The translations under genes and the position numbers were made by a program. 12,621 nt of DNA from positions 1 to 12,621 of the forward strand of contig JACCZZ010000301.1 of assembly GCA_013695715.1 (NCBI GenBank). The letters run 5' to 3'. The stretch comes from Chitinophagales bacterium (GTDB lineage: Bacteria; Bacteroidota; Bacteroidia; Chitinophagales; UBA10324). The notes under the pieces are model-generated. The model ran no database searches and was not told the DNA's origin. It was given only the letters and a program-made list of their open reading frames with translations. Shown here one piece after another: positions 1 through 7,803 of this stretch (positions are counted from its first letter, which is position 1; each line of letters starts with the position of its first letter).

Positions 1-752
1 ATTCCCCAGTCTCCGTCTCCTGCCACATGGCAACCAATGCGCCCGATGCCATATGCAAGGATCAACCCGGGAGCGGCCGCGTCCACCATATGCAGCAGGG
101 GAATCTTGTTGCGATAAGCAAAATATAATACTCCAATAGCTCCAAAGATCAATCCACCATAAAAGGCCAAACCGCTAAAGGAGAAAATTGTTCCTATCGG
201 ATCTTCTACTAATGAATCGAGGTGCTCAAGGCTGTCAAAAATTTTTGCACCAAGCAACCCGCTCACAGCGGCGATGATGGTAATGTCGCCAACCATCTGG
301 CGCGGCCATACGAGCATTGTTTTTTCCTCAGGTTTCGATAAGCGCTGCTTTTCTTTTTCCCTGTATTTAAGATATACCATCAACGCTGCAACAATAACTC
401 CCCCAGCTAAATTGCCGCGAGATGACAAGATAAATTCCTGTGGATTATCGGTGAAACCTTTTAAATCCAGGAAAATCTCAATAAGCTTAAATCCAAGGAT
501 GAATCCGGTAACTCCATTTACCAAAAGATCGGAAATGCTGGCGGGGGTACCAACAATTGTTTTCTTTGCTACAGCCTGCAGCAAACCCCGCTTTTCCTTT
601 CTTCTCAATTCAAGATACACTGTATAAGCACCGGCGAGAAAAGACATCGCCATCATAAACCCAAAGCTCTGAAAAGCAAAGAGTATAGTAAAAGGGCCGC
701 TTAGCCTGATATTAAAAAGATCTTCAAATAAGTATCCTAAGTTAGGGTACAT
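1..752 (-). CDS. lgt: Prolipoprotein diacylglyceryl transferase Lgt (N-terminal 250 residues; 3' end outside window)
   Basis: Lgt moves diacylglycerol from phosphatidylglycerol to the lipobox cysteine of prolipoproteins in the inner membrane. Reading the minus strand from the ATG at 752 gives 250 codons with no stop before the window edge. Hydrophobic segments lie near residues 21-46, 77-95, 114-128, 154-172, 187-212 and 222-240. YGGL (198-201) sits where the family has HGGL, and GRIGC (237-241) is the signature region with the essential arginine (R238, by analogy with E. coli R143). After GRIG the usual N-F-x-N-x-E is replaced by C-H-V-A-G-D-G-D-W-G, a form I associate with Bacteroidota Lgt. 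A linker between the first two segments and a charged loop at 129-150 make it longer than the E. coli enzyme (291 aa). A TGA directly precedes the ATG, which fixes the start. It follows mtaB by 45 bp on the same strand, so the two are probably co-transcribed. Family assignment is confident; the C-terminus cannot be judged. Confidence 0.9.
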   Translation of the reverse strand, partial: MYPNLGYLFEDLFNIRLSGPFTILFAFQSFGFMMAMSFLAGAYTVYLELRRKEKRGLLQAVAKKTIVGTPASISDLLVNGVTGFILGFKLIEIFLDLKGFTDNPQEFILSSRGNLAGGVIVAALMVYLKYREKEKQRLSKPEEKTMLVWPRQMVGDITIIAAVSGLLGAKIFDSLEHLDSLVEDPIGTIFSFSGLAFYGGLIFGAIGVLYFAYRNKIPLLHMVDAAAPGLILAYGIGRIGCHVAGDGDWG

Positions 753-797
753 TCAGTATGTTTATATCAATGGAAAGCAGATCGCTTATAACCATGT

Positions 798-2171
798 TCA
801 GCATGTAAGGATAGAAATATTCTCAATGTATCTGTTTTCTACCGGTAAAACTACCTCTCCGTGTACCATAGTACCATTTGATTGCAACATTCGAACCGCG
901 TGTATTTCACCCTGCAGGGATATCTCAGAAGAGGCAGTTACCTGTATGTAGTTGTCAGTAAATCCTTTCACAGTTCCATTGGTTGCATCTGCCTCAAACA
1001 ATACCTTCCTGTGTTTTCCTAAATGTAATTGATAAAAAGCCTCACGTTTCTTACCAGAAAGAATGCGAAGCATTTTATTTCTTTCGTGCCTTATTTTTTT
1101 TGGAACTACATTTTTCATAGATGAAGCATCAGTTTCATCCCGTTCAGAATAGGTAAATACATGAAGATAACTGACGTCAAGTTTTCGAAGAAATTCGTAA
1201 GTATTTAAAAATTCTTCTTCAGTTTCCCCTGGAAATCCTGCAATAACATCAGCGCCTATACAGCAATGAGGCATCAAATCTTTTATATGGCTTATCCTTT
1301 CTGCATACTGCTGTGAAAGATATCTTCTTTTCATCAGCTTTAATATATGATCAGAACCGGATTGCAATGGTATGTGAAAGTGAGGCATGAAACGTTTAGA
1401 TGCAGCTACAAAAGTTATAATTTCATCTTTAAGCAAATTCGGTTCTATTGATGAAATTCGAAATCGCTTTATACCAGTCACCTCATCGAGGCATTGAAGC
1501 AGTTCCAAAAAAGATTCATCTCTCGTTCCTTTCGCAGCATCAGAAATGCCAAAATCACCAATGTTAACGCCGGTAAGCACAATTTCTTTAATCCCTGAAT
1601 CTGCAAGCAAAGCTGCCTGTTTAAGAACGTTTGTGATGGTATCACTTCTGCTTCTTCCCCTTGCCATCGGAATGGTGCAGTAAGTACAACTATAATTACA
1701 ACCATCCTGTATTTTTAAAAAGGCTCGTGTACGCTCTCCAAGAGAGTAACTGCTCTCGAAAATGTTTAGCTCGTTTACATCACAGGAATAAACAAGGGAT
1801 GTTCCGGTGGGTTGCTTTTTTTGAGATAATAATTTTAAATAGTGTGTCAGGTTAAATTTTTCCTTTGCGCCTAAGACAAGGTCAACACCCTCTATCATTG
1901 AAATTTCGTATGGCTTTAATTGCGCATAACATCCCATAACAATGATTTGAGCCTGGGGCGAAAGGCGCAACGCTTTGCGTACTATGTGAGCACATTCTTT
2001 GTCTGCATTTTCTGTTACAGAACAGGTATTGATTACATAGACATCAGCGGCGTCGTCAAAGCTTACCTTTTGATATCCTGAATCTTCAGCCATTCGGCTG
2101 ATGGAAGAAGTTTCTGCAAAATTGAGTTTACAGCCAAGAGTATGGAAGGCAATCGTGCGTGGCGGAAGCAT
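798..2171 (-). CDS. mtaB: tRNA t6A37 methylthiotransferase MtaB (radical SAM, MiaB/RimO family)
   Basis: MtaB is a cytoplasmic radical-SAM enzyme that converts t6A to ms2t6A at position 37 of ANN-decoding tRNAs. The 457-aa product has the full three-domain layout. The N-terminal methylthiotransferase domain carries the three cysteines of the auxiliary 4Fe-4S cluster: C14 in HTLGCKLN, C50 in NTCSVT and C81 in MGCYAQ. The radical-SAM core has CxxxCxxC at C158, C162 and C165 inside DGCNYSCTYC. The C-terminal part from about residue 390 fits a TRAM domain. HTLGCKLN near residue 10 and NTCSVT favour MtaB over MiaB or RimO. The ATG at 2171 is the natural start because the family motif begins only about nine residues later. 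It is transcribed away from the dehydrogenase gene at 2250 and towards lgt. No key residue is missing. Confidence 0.93.
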   Translation of the reverse strand: MLPPRTIAFHTLGCKLNFAETSSISRMAEDSGYQKVSFDDAADVYVINTCSVTENADKECAHIVRKALRLSPQAQIIVMGCYAQLKPYEISMIEGVDLVLGAKEKFNLTHYLKLLSQKKQPTGTSLVYSCDVNELNIFESSYSLGERTRAFLKIQDGCNYSCTYCTIPMARGRSRSDTITNVLKQAALLADSGIKEIVLTGVNIGDFGISDAAKGTRDESFLELLQCLDEVTGIKRFRISSIEPNLLKDEIITFVAASKRFMPHFHIPLQSGSDHILKLMKRRYLSQQYAERISHIKDLMPHCCIGADVIAGFPGETEEEFLNTYEFLRKLDVSYLHVFTYSERDETDASSMKNVVPKKIRHERNKMLRILSGKKREAFYQLHLGKHRKVLFEADATNGTVKGFTDNYIQVTASSEISLQGEIHAVRMLQSNGTMVHGEVVLPVENRYIENISILTC

Positions 2172-2175
2172 GTGG

Positions 2176-2183
2176 CAAAAATA
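2176..2183 (-). promoter_or_regulatory. Possible -7 element TAnnTTTG for mtaB
   Basis: TATTTTTG on the minus strand matches the Bacteroidota -7 consensus exactly. It ends only four bases before the mtaB ATG, so if used the transcript would be leaderless or nearly so. No TTG lies 17-23 bases upstream; the nearest TTTG is 13 bases away. In AT-rich DNA such a match can occur by chance. Confidence 0.28.
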
Positions 2184-2217
2184 TAGAAATGCATGGCAAA
2201 GCTCCTTTCCCTTTACT

Positions 2218-2225
2218 TATTTTTG
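2218..2225 (+). promoter_or_regulatory. Possible -7 element TAnnTTTG for the dehydrogenase-sugar transferase operon
   Basis: TATTTTTG matches TAnnTTTG exactly and would place the transcript start near 2230-2233, about 20 bases before the ATG at 2250. A start there excludes the upstream in-frame ATG at 2193. No clear -33 TTG is visible at normal spacing, so support is moderate. Confidence 0.35.
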
Positions 2226-2249
2226 CGCGCATTTAAAAAGAATGAAATC

Positions 2250-3224
2250 ATGATCAGGATAGGAGTGCTCGGCACAGGGCACTTGGGTAAGATTCATCTG
2301 AAGCTTATCCGCGAGATCAAAGAATTTGATTTAATCGGTTTTTTTGACCCAAATGATGATCATGCTGCACAAGCAGAAAAGGAGTTTGGGTTAAAAAGGT
2401 TTACTGATCTGAATGAGCTATTAGATGCGGTAGATGCGGTGGATATTGTTACAAACACAATATCGCACTATGAGTGTGCTGTGAATGCCATCAGGAAATC
2501 CAAGCATATTTTTGTTGAGAAGCCTTTGGCCAATACTTTAGATGAGGCTCGTGAAATGATTGGTCTTGCTGAAGAGGCGCGAATTAAGGCACAGGTTGGC
2601 CATGTGGAGCGTTTCAATCCCGCTTTTTTAGCCATTAAACCTTATTTTTTAAATCCAATGTTTATTGAAACTCACCGGCTGGGGATTTTCAATCCGCGTG
2701 GCACTGATGTGCCTGTTGTGCTCGATCTGATGATACACGATATAGACATTATATTAAATGTGGTGAAGTCATCAGTTAAGAAGATCAGCGCGAGTGGCGT
2801 AGCAATTATTTCGAATTCGCCTGACATTGCTAATGCACGTATTGAATTCGACAATGGCTGCGTTGCAAACATTACAGCCAGCCGCATCTCATTAAAGCAG
2901 ATGCGCAAGATGCGTATGTTTCAGCGCGATGGTTACATCAGCATTGATTTTCTTGACAAGAAAGCAGAAATCATCCGGTTATCTGGCAAGCGCGACAGTG
3001 TTAATCCATTCTCTATAGAACTTAATACAGGCGGACAGGCAACTAAAGTGATAAATTTTGAAAGGCCAGAGATTAAGCCTATAAATTCCATTAAAATGGA
3101 GTTAGAGCTCTTTTATGATGCAATTACAAAAGATAAAGAACCCCCTGTTACCCTAACAGACGGATACAATGCTATGAATATTGCCCATCAAATAATTGAA
3201 AAAATAGAACGTGCTCCATCATAA
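2250..3224 (+). CDS. Gfo/Idh/MocA family NAD(P)-dependent sugar dehydrogenase
   Basis: A 324-aa cytoplasmic oxidoreductase, likely acting on a sugar or nucleotide sugar. The N-terminal Rossmann fold has G8-T-G10-H-L-G13 after a hydrophobic strand. The family hallmark E90-K91-P92 follows, with the lysine expected to contact substrate. GHVERFNPA (117-125) resembles the GH-x-ERFNP segment I associate with UDP-GlcNAc 3-dehydrogenases such as GnnA. The conserved D159-x-x-x-H163-D-x-D166 stretch includes the probable catalytic histidine. The frame is also open upstream to an ATG at 2193, but the extra 19 residues precede the Rossmann strand and overlap the likely promoter, so I prefer 2250. It heads a co-directional set with a lipoprotein and an initiating sugar-phosphate transferase, which suggests it makes a modified sugar for a surface glycan. 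No partner aminotransferase is visible here. The family is certain; the substrate is inference. Confidence 0.88.
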   Translation: MIRIGVLGTGHLGKIHLKLIREIKEFDLIGFFDPNDDHAAQAEKEFGLKRFTDLNELLDAVDAVDIVTNTISHYECAVNAIRKSKHIFVEKPLANTLDEAREMIGLAEEARIKAQVGHVERFNPAFLAIKPYFLNPMFIETHRLGIFNPRGTDVPVVLDLMIHDIDIILNVVKSSVKKISASGVAIISNSPDIANARIEFDNGCVANITASRISLKQMRKMRMFQRDGYISIDFLDKKAEIIRLSGKRDSVNPFSIELNTGGQATKVINFERPEIKPINSIKMELELFYDAITKDKEPPVTLTDGYNAMNIAHQIIEKIERAPS

Positions 3225-3298
3225 CATATCCTCAAAGTAATTGTAGCAGCCATCCGTTAGTAAAATTTGAATTTTTTTATCTTATAATAATCTCTTTG

Positions 3299-4198
3299 AT
3301 GAAGCGTTTGCGTTTACAGCTTATTAACGTTTATCATGTGATAACTTCTACTTTCAGCAATCAATATCTATGGATTGGCTTGATATTAACAAGCATAGCA
3401 TCATGTGGAATTATCAACCCTGCTGAAGAAATTCCCGCATATCTTAAGGTTGATTCAGTTACTTTTTCGGCATTAGAATTTCAAGGCACCTCTTCTCAAA
3501 AGATCACAGATATTTGGCTTGATATAAATGGTGGTATACAGGGAGTCTATGAAATACCGGTTACCTTTCCCGTATTAGACTCCGGCCAGATCAAAGCTGT
3601 TATTAGCGCAGGAATCATGAATAATGGCATCGCTGCTACCCGGGTGATATATCCATTTTTCTTCCCCGACACTCTTACGTTAGATCTGGATGAAAAAGAG
3701 ATTTATCCTCTCTTGCCCCACTTCACCTATAGACCGGTAACAAAGTTTTCTTTTATTGAAGATTTTGAGGCAGGCAACATCTTGTCGCAAATTTCAGGCG
3801 ATTCTAATCTTGTTAGAATTAATGATCCCTCTCAGGTTTTTGAAGGCAGCTATTCCGGCTATATATATCTTAATAAAGAACACAATTTATATGAGGGACG
3901 CACATCTAATATTTACACCATCCCAAAAGGAAGCCCTGTTTATCTTGAAATGAATTACAAGTGTGACCAGCCTTTTGAGATTGGCTTGTTTGTTACCCTG
4001 CCTGGAATTGGAAGCATCTCCCTTTACAAGTGGGTCATTAATACAAAAGAAAACTGGAATAAAATTTACTTAGAGATGGGCAGTGAACTTATTGCTCTAC
4101 AAGCTGATCAGATGCAGGTGCAGGTACGGGCAGAATTCGATACTACCAGATTGGAGTCACATGTCTACCTGGACAACCTAAAACTGGTAAATTATTAA
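3299..4198 (+). CDS. Putative lipoprotein of unknown function in a surface-glycan operon
   Basis: A 299-aa exported protein I cannot assign to a named family. A basic start (MKRLR) is followed by a hydrophobic stretch at about 23-34 and a lipobox ending I33-A34-S35-C36, so it is probably lipidated at C36; the 35 residues before the cysteine are longer than usual. The mature part is rich in alternating beta-strand patterns with no catalytic motif that I can see. Residues about 150-299 (FIEDFEAG near 152-159, a Gly/Tyr strand near 182-191, and a final YLDNLKLV at 290-297) read like a carbohydrate-binding-module-type jelly roll; this is a fold guess. I start at the ATG at 3299; a TTG at 3296 is directly upstream. 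The stop is six bases before the sugar transferase ATG, so the two are almost certainly co-translated. A role in the assembly, export or anchoring of that glycan is inferred from position only. Confidence 0.8.
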   Translation: MKRLRLQLINVYHVITSTFSNQYLWIGLILTSIASCGIINPAEEIPAYLKVDSVTFSALEFQGTSSQKITDIWLDINGGIQGVYEIPVTFPVLDSGQIKAVISAGIMNNGIAATRVIYPFFFPDTLTLDLDEKEIYPLLPHFTYRPVTKFSFIEDFEAGNILSQISGDSNLVRINDPSQVFEGSYSGYIYLNKEHNLYEGRTSNIYTIPKGSPVYLEMNYKCDQPFEIGLFVTLPGIGSISLYKWVINTKENWNKIYLEMGSELIALQADQMQVQVRAEFDTTRLESHVYLDNLKLVNY

Positions 4199-4204
4199 TT
4201 CCTT

Positions 4205-5626
4205 ATGCAGGAAAGAGCAACACGAACTGGTATTTTAACATATGCTTGGGTTGACTATATAACAGCAGTTCTTTCCTGGGCTACCTTCTTCACATTGAGG
4301 AAAATATTCATCGATCAGTACCCGCTTTCTGATTTTCCAGGATTCTTGAATGATAAGAGCTTTATACAGGGAATAATTCTTATTCCTGTTGGATGGTTGC
4401 TATTGTATTATCTCACAGGCACGTACACCAATATTTATCTTAAATCACGAGCCAGTGAAATAACCAAGACGTTTTTTATTTCTATAATCGGTGCTATAAT
4501 TCTATTTTTCACAGTACTTCTTGATGATCGGGTTAGAGGATATCGTGATTATTATGAGTCGGTGGCTATCCTGCTGTTTGTTCATTACGCTTTTACTATT
4601 ATAGCACGTTTACTGGTATTGAACAGAGCTAAGTTACGAATGCGCAAAGGCAACGTATATTTTCCCACCCTCCTAATTGGTGGAAATAAAAGAGCTATTG
4701 AGGTGCACAACGAAATTAACGGAAAGGGAAAGTCACAGGGTTACCACTTCATAGGCTTCATTGATACGAATGGAAATGGCAACGGACTTTCTGATCATTT
4801 ACCTAAGTTGGGGAGGCTGCACAATTTGGAGGAGATTATTCATAACAATAAAGTGCAGCAGGCTATTGTGGCAATAGAATCATCAGAGCACCATCAGCTT
4901 AAAGAAATTCTAAATCAACTGGCTGATCGTAATGTAATCATTAAGATTGTGCCCGACATGTACGATATAATCTCGGGGTCGGTTCGCATGAATCACCTGC
5001 TCGGGGCCTCCTTCATTGAAATATATCCTCAACTAATGTCCAAATGGCAATATATTTTCAAGCGTATTATAGATCTGGTAGTTTCTGTTTTGGTGCTTAT
5101 AATACTTTCGCCTCTCTATCTCTTTGTTGCTATAAAAGTTAAGCTTTCATCACCCGGACCCATAGTCTATTCACAAGAGCGGATAGGCCTTCATGGAAAG
5201 CCCTTTAGAATTTACAAGTTCAGAAGCATGTATGTAGGGGCTGAAACAAATGGGCCACAGCTCTCATCATATGAGGATCCTCGCATAACCCCGTGGGGGA
5301 AAGTGATGCGTAAATGGAGGCTCGATGAGCTGCCGCAGTTTCTGAATGTGCTGAAAGGTGAAATGAGTATTGTAGGTCCCCGTCCTGAGCGCAAATACTA
5401 TATTGAGAAAATTCTGGAACAAACCACAGATTACAAGCATTTGCACAGAGTGCAACCAGGTATTACATCACTTGGAATGGTAAAGTTCGGCTATGCTGAA
5501 AATCTGAATCAGATGATTTCACGTATGAAATATGACCTGCTTTATATTGAAAATATGTCGCTGATGCTTGATCTTAGAGTTTTGCTTTATACACTTAGAA
5601 CCATATTGCAGGGCAGAGGGAAATAA
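4205..5626 (+). CDS. Polyprenyl-phosphate sugar-1-phosphate transferase (WcaJ/WbaP-like, initiating step of polysaccharide synthesis)
   Basis: The enzyme transfers a sugar-1-phosphate from a nucleotide sugar to undecaprenyl phosphate at the inner membrane, priming exopolysaccharide, capsule or O-antigen units. The 473-aa protein has the long two-part layout. There are four N-terminal membrane segments (about 11-31, 54-71, 88-106, 119-139), then a Rossmann-like CoA-binding-type domain (about 151-270, LLIGG at 157-160). A hydrophobic anchor (289-311) leads into the bacterial sugar transferase domain. Catalytic motifs are intact: SPGPIVYSQERIG (316-328), KFRSM (338-342), the D374-E375 pair in LDELPQFLNVLKGEMS, IVGPRPE (389-395) and QPGITSLGMV (417-426). 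It is the last gene of the plus-strand set and starts six bases after the lipoprotein stop. The sugar (glucose, galactose or N-acetyl-hexosamine) cannot be read from sequence. No other glycan genes lie within the window except possibly the convergent membrane protein. Confidence 0.92.
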   Translation: MQERATRTGILTYAWVDYITAVLSWATFFTLRKIFIDQYPLSDFPGFLNDKSFIQGIILIPVGWLLLYYLTGTYTNIYLKSRASEITKTFFISIIGAIILFFTVLLDDRVRGYRDYYESVAILLFVHYAFTIIARLLVLNRAKLRMRKGNVYFPTLLIGGNKRAIEVHNEINGKGKSQGYHFIGFIDTNGNGNGLSDHLPKLGRLHNLEEIIHNNKVQQAIVAIESSEHHQLKEILNQLADRNVIIKIVPDMYDIISGSVRMNHLLGASFIEIYPQLMSKWQYIFKRIIDLVVSVLVLIILSPLYLFVAIKVKLSSPGPIVYSQERIGLHGKPFRIYKFRSMYVGAETNGPQLSSYEDPRITPWGKVMRKWRLDELPQFLNVLKGEMSIVGPRPERKYYIEKILEQTTDYKHLHRVQPGITSLGMVKFGYAENLNQMISRMKYDLLYIENMSLMLDLRVLLYTLRTILQGRGK

Positions 5627-5694
5627 GATAATGTGAGTGCAATTTATTTTTATGATTTGCTTGATTAACTATCAATCTATAAAGCTTTCTTTTT

Positions 5695-7602
5695 TTATAA
5701 GTCAGCAAGTGAAATTTCAAATAATTGCCAATCACCCTGTTCAGCGATTTTTTTACCGGATTTTTTTGAGGTGAAATCCTTTCCGCTTTTTAAAACAGAA
5801 AATGCAGGTTCACGGGTATTGATAGGTACACCGCGTGGGTTACCTTCATCATCATAAAAATGTTTGTTATAAACTACTAATATCGGCTTATCATTCATCT
5901 GCTTTTTTAATTCAATATCAGCATGTGGCTGAAGGAATGTACTGAAAATATTTGCAGTAAAAATCGGTGGTGTTCGACCCAGAGATGAATTCATTAATGG
6001 CAAATGATTTAGAAGGGAAAAGCAATAGATGCTTCTCGCAAAATCATCATTCGGATCTAGTGTAATTGTATAATCTTCAGTTCCAACACAGAAATATGGA
6101 ATAGCCAATATAGCCTGATATTTATCTGCATCAATATTATTGCTTAGTGACTTCATGTCATTATAAATGGTTCCGGATTGGTAATGATTAGTAACCTGCT
6201 GTTTATGAAAATTTCTTGAATATTGAATTGAATCACCCGTGTCGAGTAATAAGAAGGCTACTAAAATGAATGCTGCAATTCTTAAGCTGATCTCTTTATA
6301 GTTTATAATAAAATGAGCAAGAATGATAAAAGAAAAGAAGTTTATTAACCAGAAAAAGGTCCATGCAAATCGGTTTAAGGCACGGAACTGTGTTACCATC
6401 AGCGTAAACCTATGCAGATATTTAAAAGGATTAAATAGGTTCACAAATTTGATGTTGTTATTTAGCATGTATTCTTCGCCAAGAGAAATAGAAAGCAAAA
6501 TTAAAGAGCTTATCAATAAAAAAAGGAGAAGGTTACCATTGATATTTTTAAGTATCAATCTCTTAAGATTAACAGCATATTGAGAACGGAAGATGGCAAG
6601 CAGTAGTAAAATTACTATCATATACAAAGCAAAGCTTCCTAAATAATTGGCATTTCCATCCGGTAAAGGAGTAGCACTGCGAAACAGGAACGGAACATGT
6701 AAAAAGTCGTATTCAGAAAAAAGGCTTGAGAAGTTCAGCTTCCAGTTGATCCAGCCATATCCCTCTGCATTCTTATTGCGGATTGAATAGAAAGAATCTG
6801 TGGTTCGGAATATTGTCAGGCAAATACCAAATGATATGATGAGGTAAGAAAAACCGCTAATCCAGATTTTTAAAAATGACCGTCGGTTATAAATTTCATT
6901 CAACCCCCAGATAGTAAAAAAAGAAGCCGCAAACATTCCTAAAATTGCCATGTAGTACACATGAACAAAGCAGGAGCTAACCGTTAATAAGATCAGCAAT
7001 GAAAGTAAAAAGTAAAACTTAGTGGTGCTTACATGCTTATACATTAACATGACTATATAAATACCACATACTATTATTACCGACATTGATAAATTGATAT
7101 CGCCTGAGTTTAATCTAACAGTCTGTGGATTAAACCACGGGAGACAAAGCGCTCCAAGCCATGGTATCCATGGAACGGTGACAATCATTGCGAGTACCCG
7201 GTAAATTATTATAGAAGTTAAAGGGATTGAAGACAGTATGAAGGCATTATAAACAAACAGACTAAATGGAGTAATATCAATAATATAATGAGAAAAGATT
7301 TTTCCAAACCATGCAATTAAGGGAGTGCAGTCGGTATAAAATATAAAATCGCCATAAGGATAATTTAGCCCCCAAAATTTGAACAATCCTTCGGAGAAAT
7401 CCTGGTCAAGAAAATAGAGATAAGCGTAGATATTTCTTGCCTGGTCAAACCTGTCATAAAGCAAATATTGAGAAGGATAAACTAAGGGGTAATAAAATGC
7501 ATAGAAAGTTATTGCGCAGGTTATAAGAAGCAATAAGGGGAGGGGATATTTCGATATACCCAAATTGATTTTTTGGTATATTGGATTTAACTTCCATTGC
7601 AT
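5695..7602 (-). CDS. Large polytopic membrane protein, GT-C glycosyltransferase-like, function unknown
   Basis: A 635-aa inner-membrane protein with roughly eleven hydrophobic segments (about 21-43, 111-131, 134-156, 168-188, 197-215, 217-234, 246-266, 320-338, 357-374, 411-434, 439-456), then a soluble C-terminal domain of about 180 residues. A large first loop (44-110) contains acidic YDRFDQ (49-54) and YPYGDFIFYTD (81-91), and a charged, aromatic stretch RALNRFAW (407-414) precedes the tenth segment. This arrangement resembles lipid-linked-sugar-dependent GT-C transferases and the DUF6311-like membrane proteins. By analogy D50 or D53 could be the catalytic acid, but this is inference. The ATG at 7602 is the first in frame. 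The gene is convergent with the sugar transferase, with 68 bp between them, and no strong terminator separates them. Three inverted repeats precede it, one touching the start. It could instead be a polymerase or flippase-like protein. Coding is certain, function is not. Confidence 0.75.
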   Translation of the reverse strand: MQWKLNPIYQKINLGISKYPLPLLLLITCAITFYAFYYPLVYPSQYLLYDRFDQARNIYAYLYFLDQDFSEGLFKFWGLNYPYGDFIFYTDCTPLIAWFGKIFSHYIIDITPFSLFVYNAFILSSIPLTSIIIYRVLAMIVTVPWIPWLGALCLPWFNPQTVRLNSGDINLSMSVIIVCGIYIVMLMYKHVSTTKFYFLLSLLILLTVSSCFVHVYYMAILGMFAASFFTIWGLNEIYNRRSFLKIWISGFSYLIISFGICLTIFRTTDSFYSIRNKNAEGYGWINWKLNFSSLFSEYDFLHVPFLFRSATPLPDGNANYLGSFALYMIVILLLLAIFRSQYAVNLKRLILKNINGNLLLFLLISSLILLSISLGEEYMLNNNIKFVNLFNPFKYLHRFTLMVTQFRALNRFAWTFFWLINFFSFIILAHFIINYKEISLRIAAFILVAFLLLDTGDSIQYSRNFHKQQVTNHYQSGTIYNDMKSLSNNIDADKYQAILAIPYFCVGTEDYTITLDPNDDFARSIYCFSLLNHLPLMNSSLGRTPPIFTANIFSTFLQPHADIELKKQMNDKPILVVYNKHFYDDEGNPRGVPINTREPAFSVLKSGKDFTSKKSGKKIAEQGDWQLFEISLADL

Positions 7603-7603
7603 A

Positions 7604-7622
7604 TGATTCTTTTAGTGAATCA
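7604..7622. repeat. Inverted repeat abutting the start of the membrane-protein gene
   Basis: TGATTC (7604-7609) and GAATCA (7617-7622) are a perfect 6-bp inverted repeat around a 7-base loop. It ends one base from the ATG at 7602-7600, so in the mRNA a hairpin would sit where the ribosome loads. It could modulate translation or bind a regulator; either is inference. Confidence 0.45.
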
Positions 7623-7642
7623 CAAAATAAACGTTATATGCA

Positions 7643-7655
7643 GGAATGGCATTCC
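7643..7655. repeat. Palindrome GGAATGGCATTCC
   Basis: A 13-base perfect inverted repeat with 6-bp arms and a single central base, upstream of the membrane-protein gene. The shape is closer to a protein-binding site than a terminator. No regulator is encoded nearby. Confidence 0.4.
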
Positions 7656-7663
7656 GGCTATTC

Positions 7664-7680
7664 AATTCTTGAGAAGAATT
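7664..7680. repeat. Hairpin AATTCTT-GAG-AAGAATT
   Basis: A perfect 7-bp inverted repeat around GAG, in the 201-bp gap between the PepSY-like gene and the membrane-protein gene. On the minus strand it is followed by GAATAGCC rather than a T-run, so it is not a canonical terminator for the upstream gene. The AT-rich stem is modest. Confidence 0.4.
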
Positions 7681-7803
7681 AAGTGAATTTTTATTACTCA
7701 GAGGTAAATATATTATGGTAGCTACTCCCTCAGGATCCAGAATTTGGTAGCATTATGATCTTAAGAAAGTAGAAATAAAAATAGCAGATAGGAAATGGTC
7801 TAC

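Noticed and set aside
274..627. Plus-strand 117-codon open frame
   Set aside because: Lies entirely opposite lgt, whose minus-strand translation shows clear family motifs; its composition is that of an antisense shadow.
2193..2249. Upstream in-frame ATG giving a 19-residue longer dehydrogenase
   Set aside because: The added residues precede the usual Rossmann start and overlap the best promoter candidate.
3241..3269. Possible internal promoter TTG-N17-TAAAATTTG before the lipoprotein
   Set aside because: The -7 element has one extra base (TA-N3-TTTG), so it does not match the consensus; read-through from the upstream gene is simpler.
5627..5694. Candidate bidirectional terminator between the sugar transferase and membrane-protein genes
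   Set aside because: Only a 5-bp TTGAT/ATCAA stem and a 6-bp all-AT TATAAA/TTTATA stem near a T-run; too weak to call.
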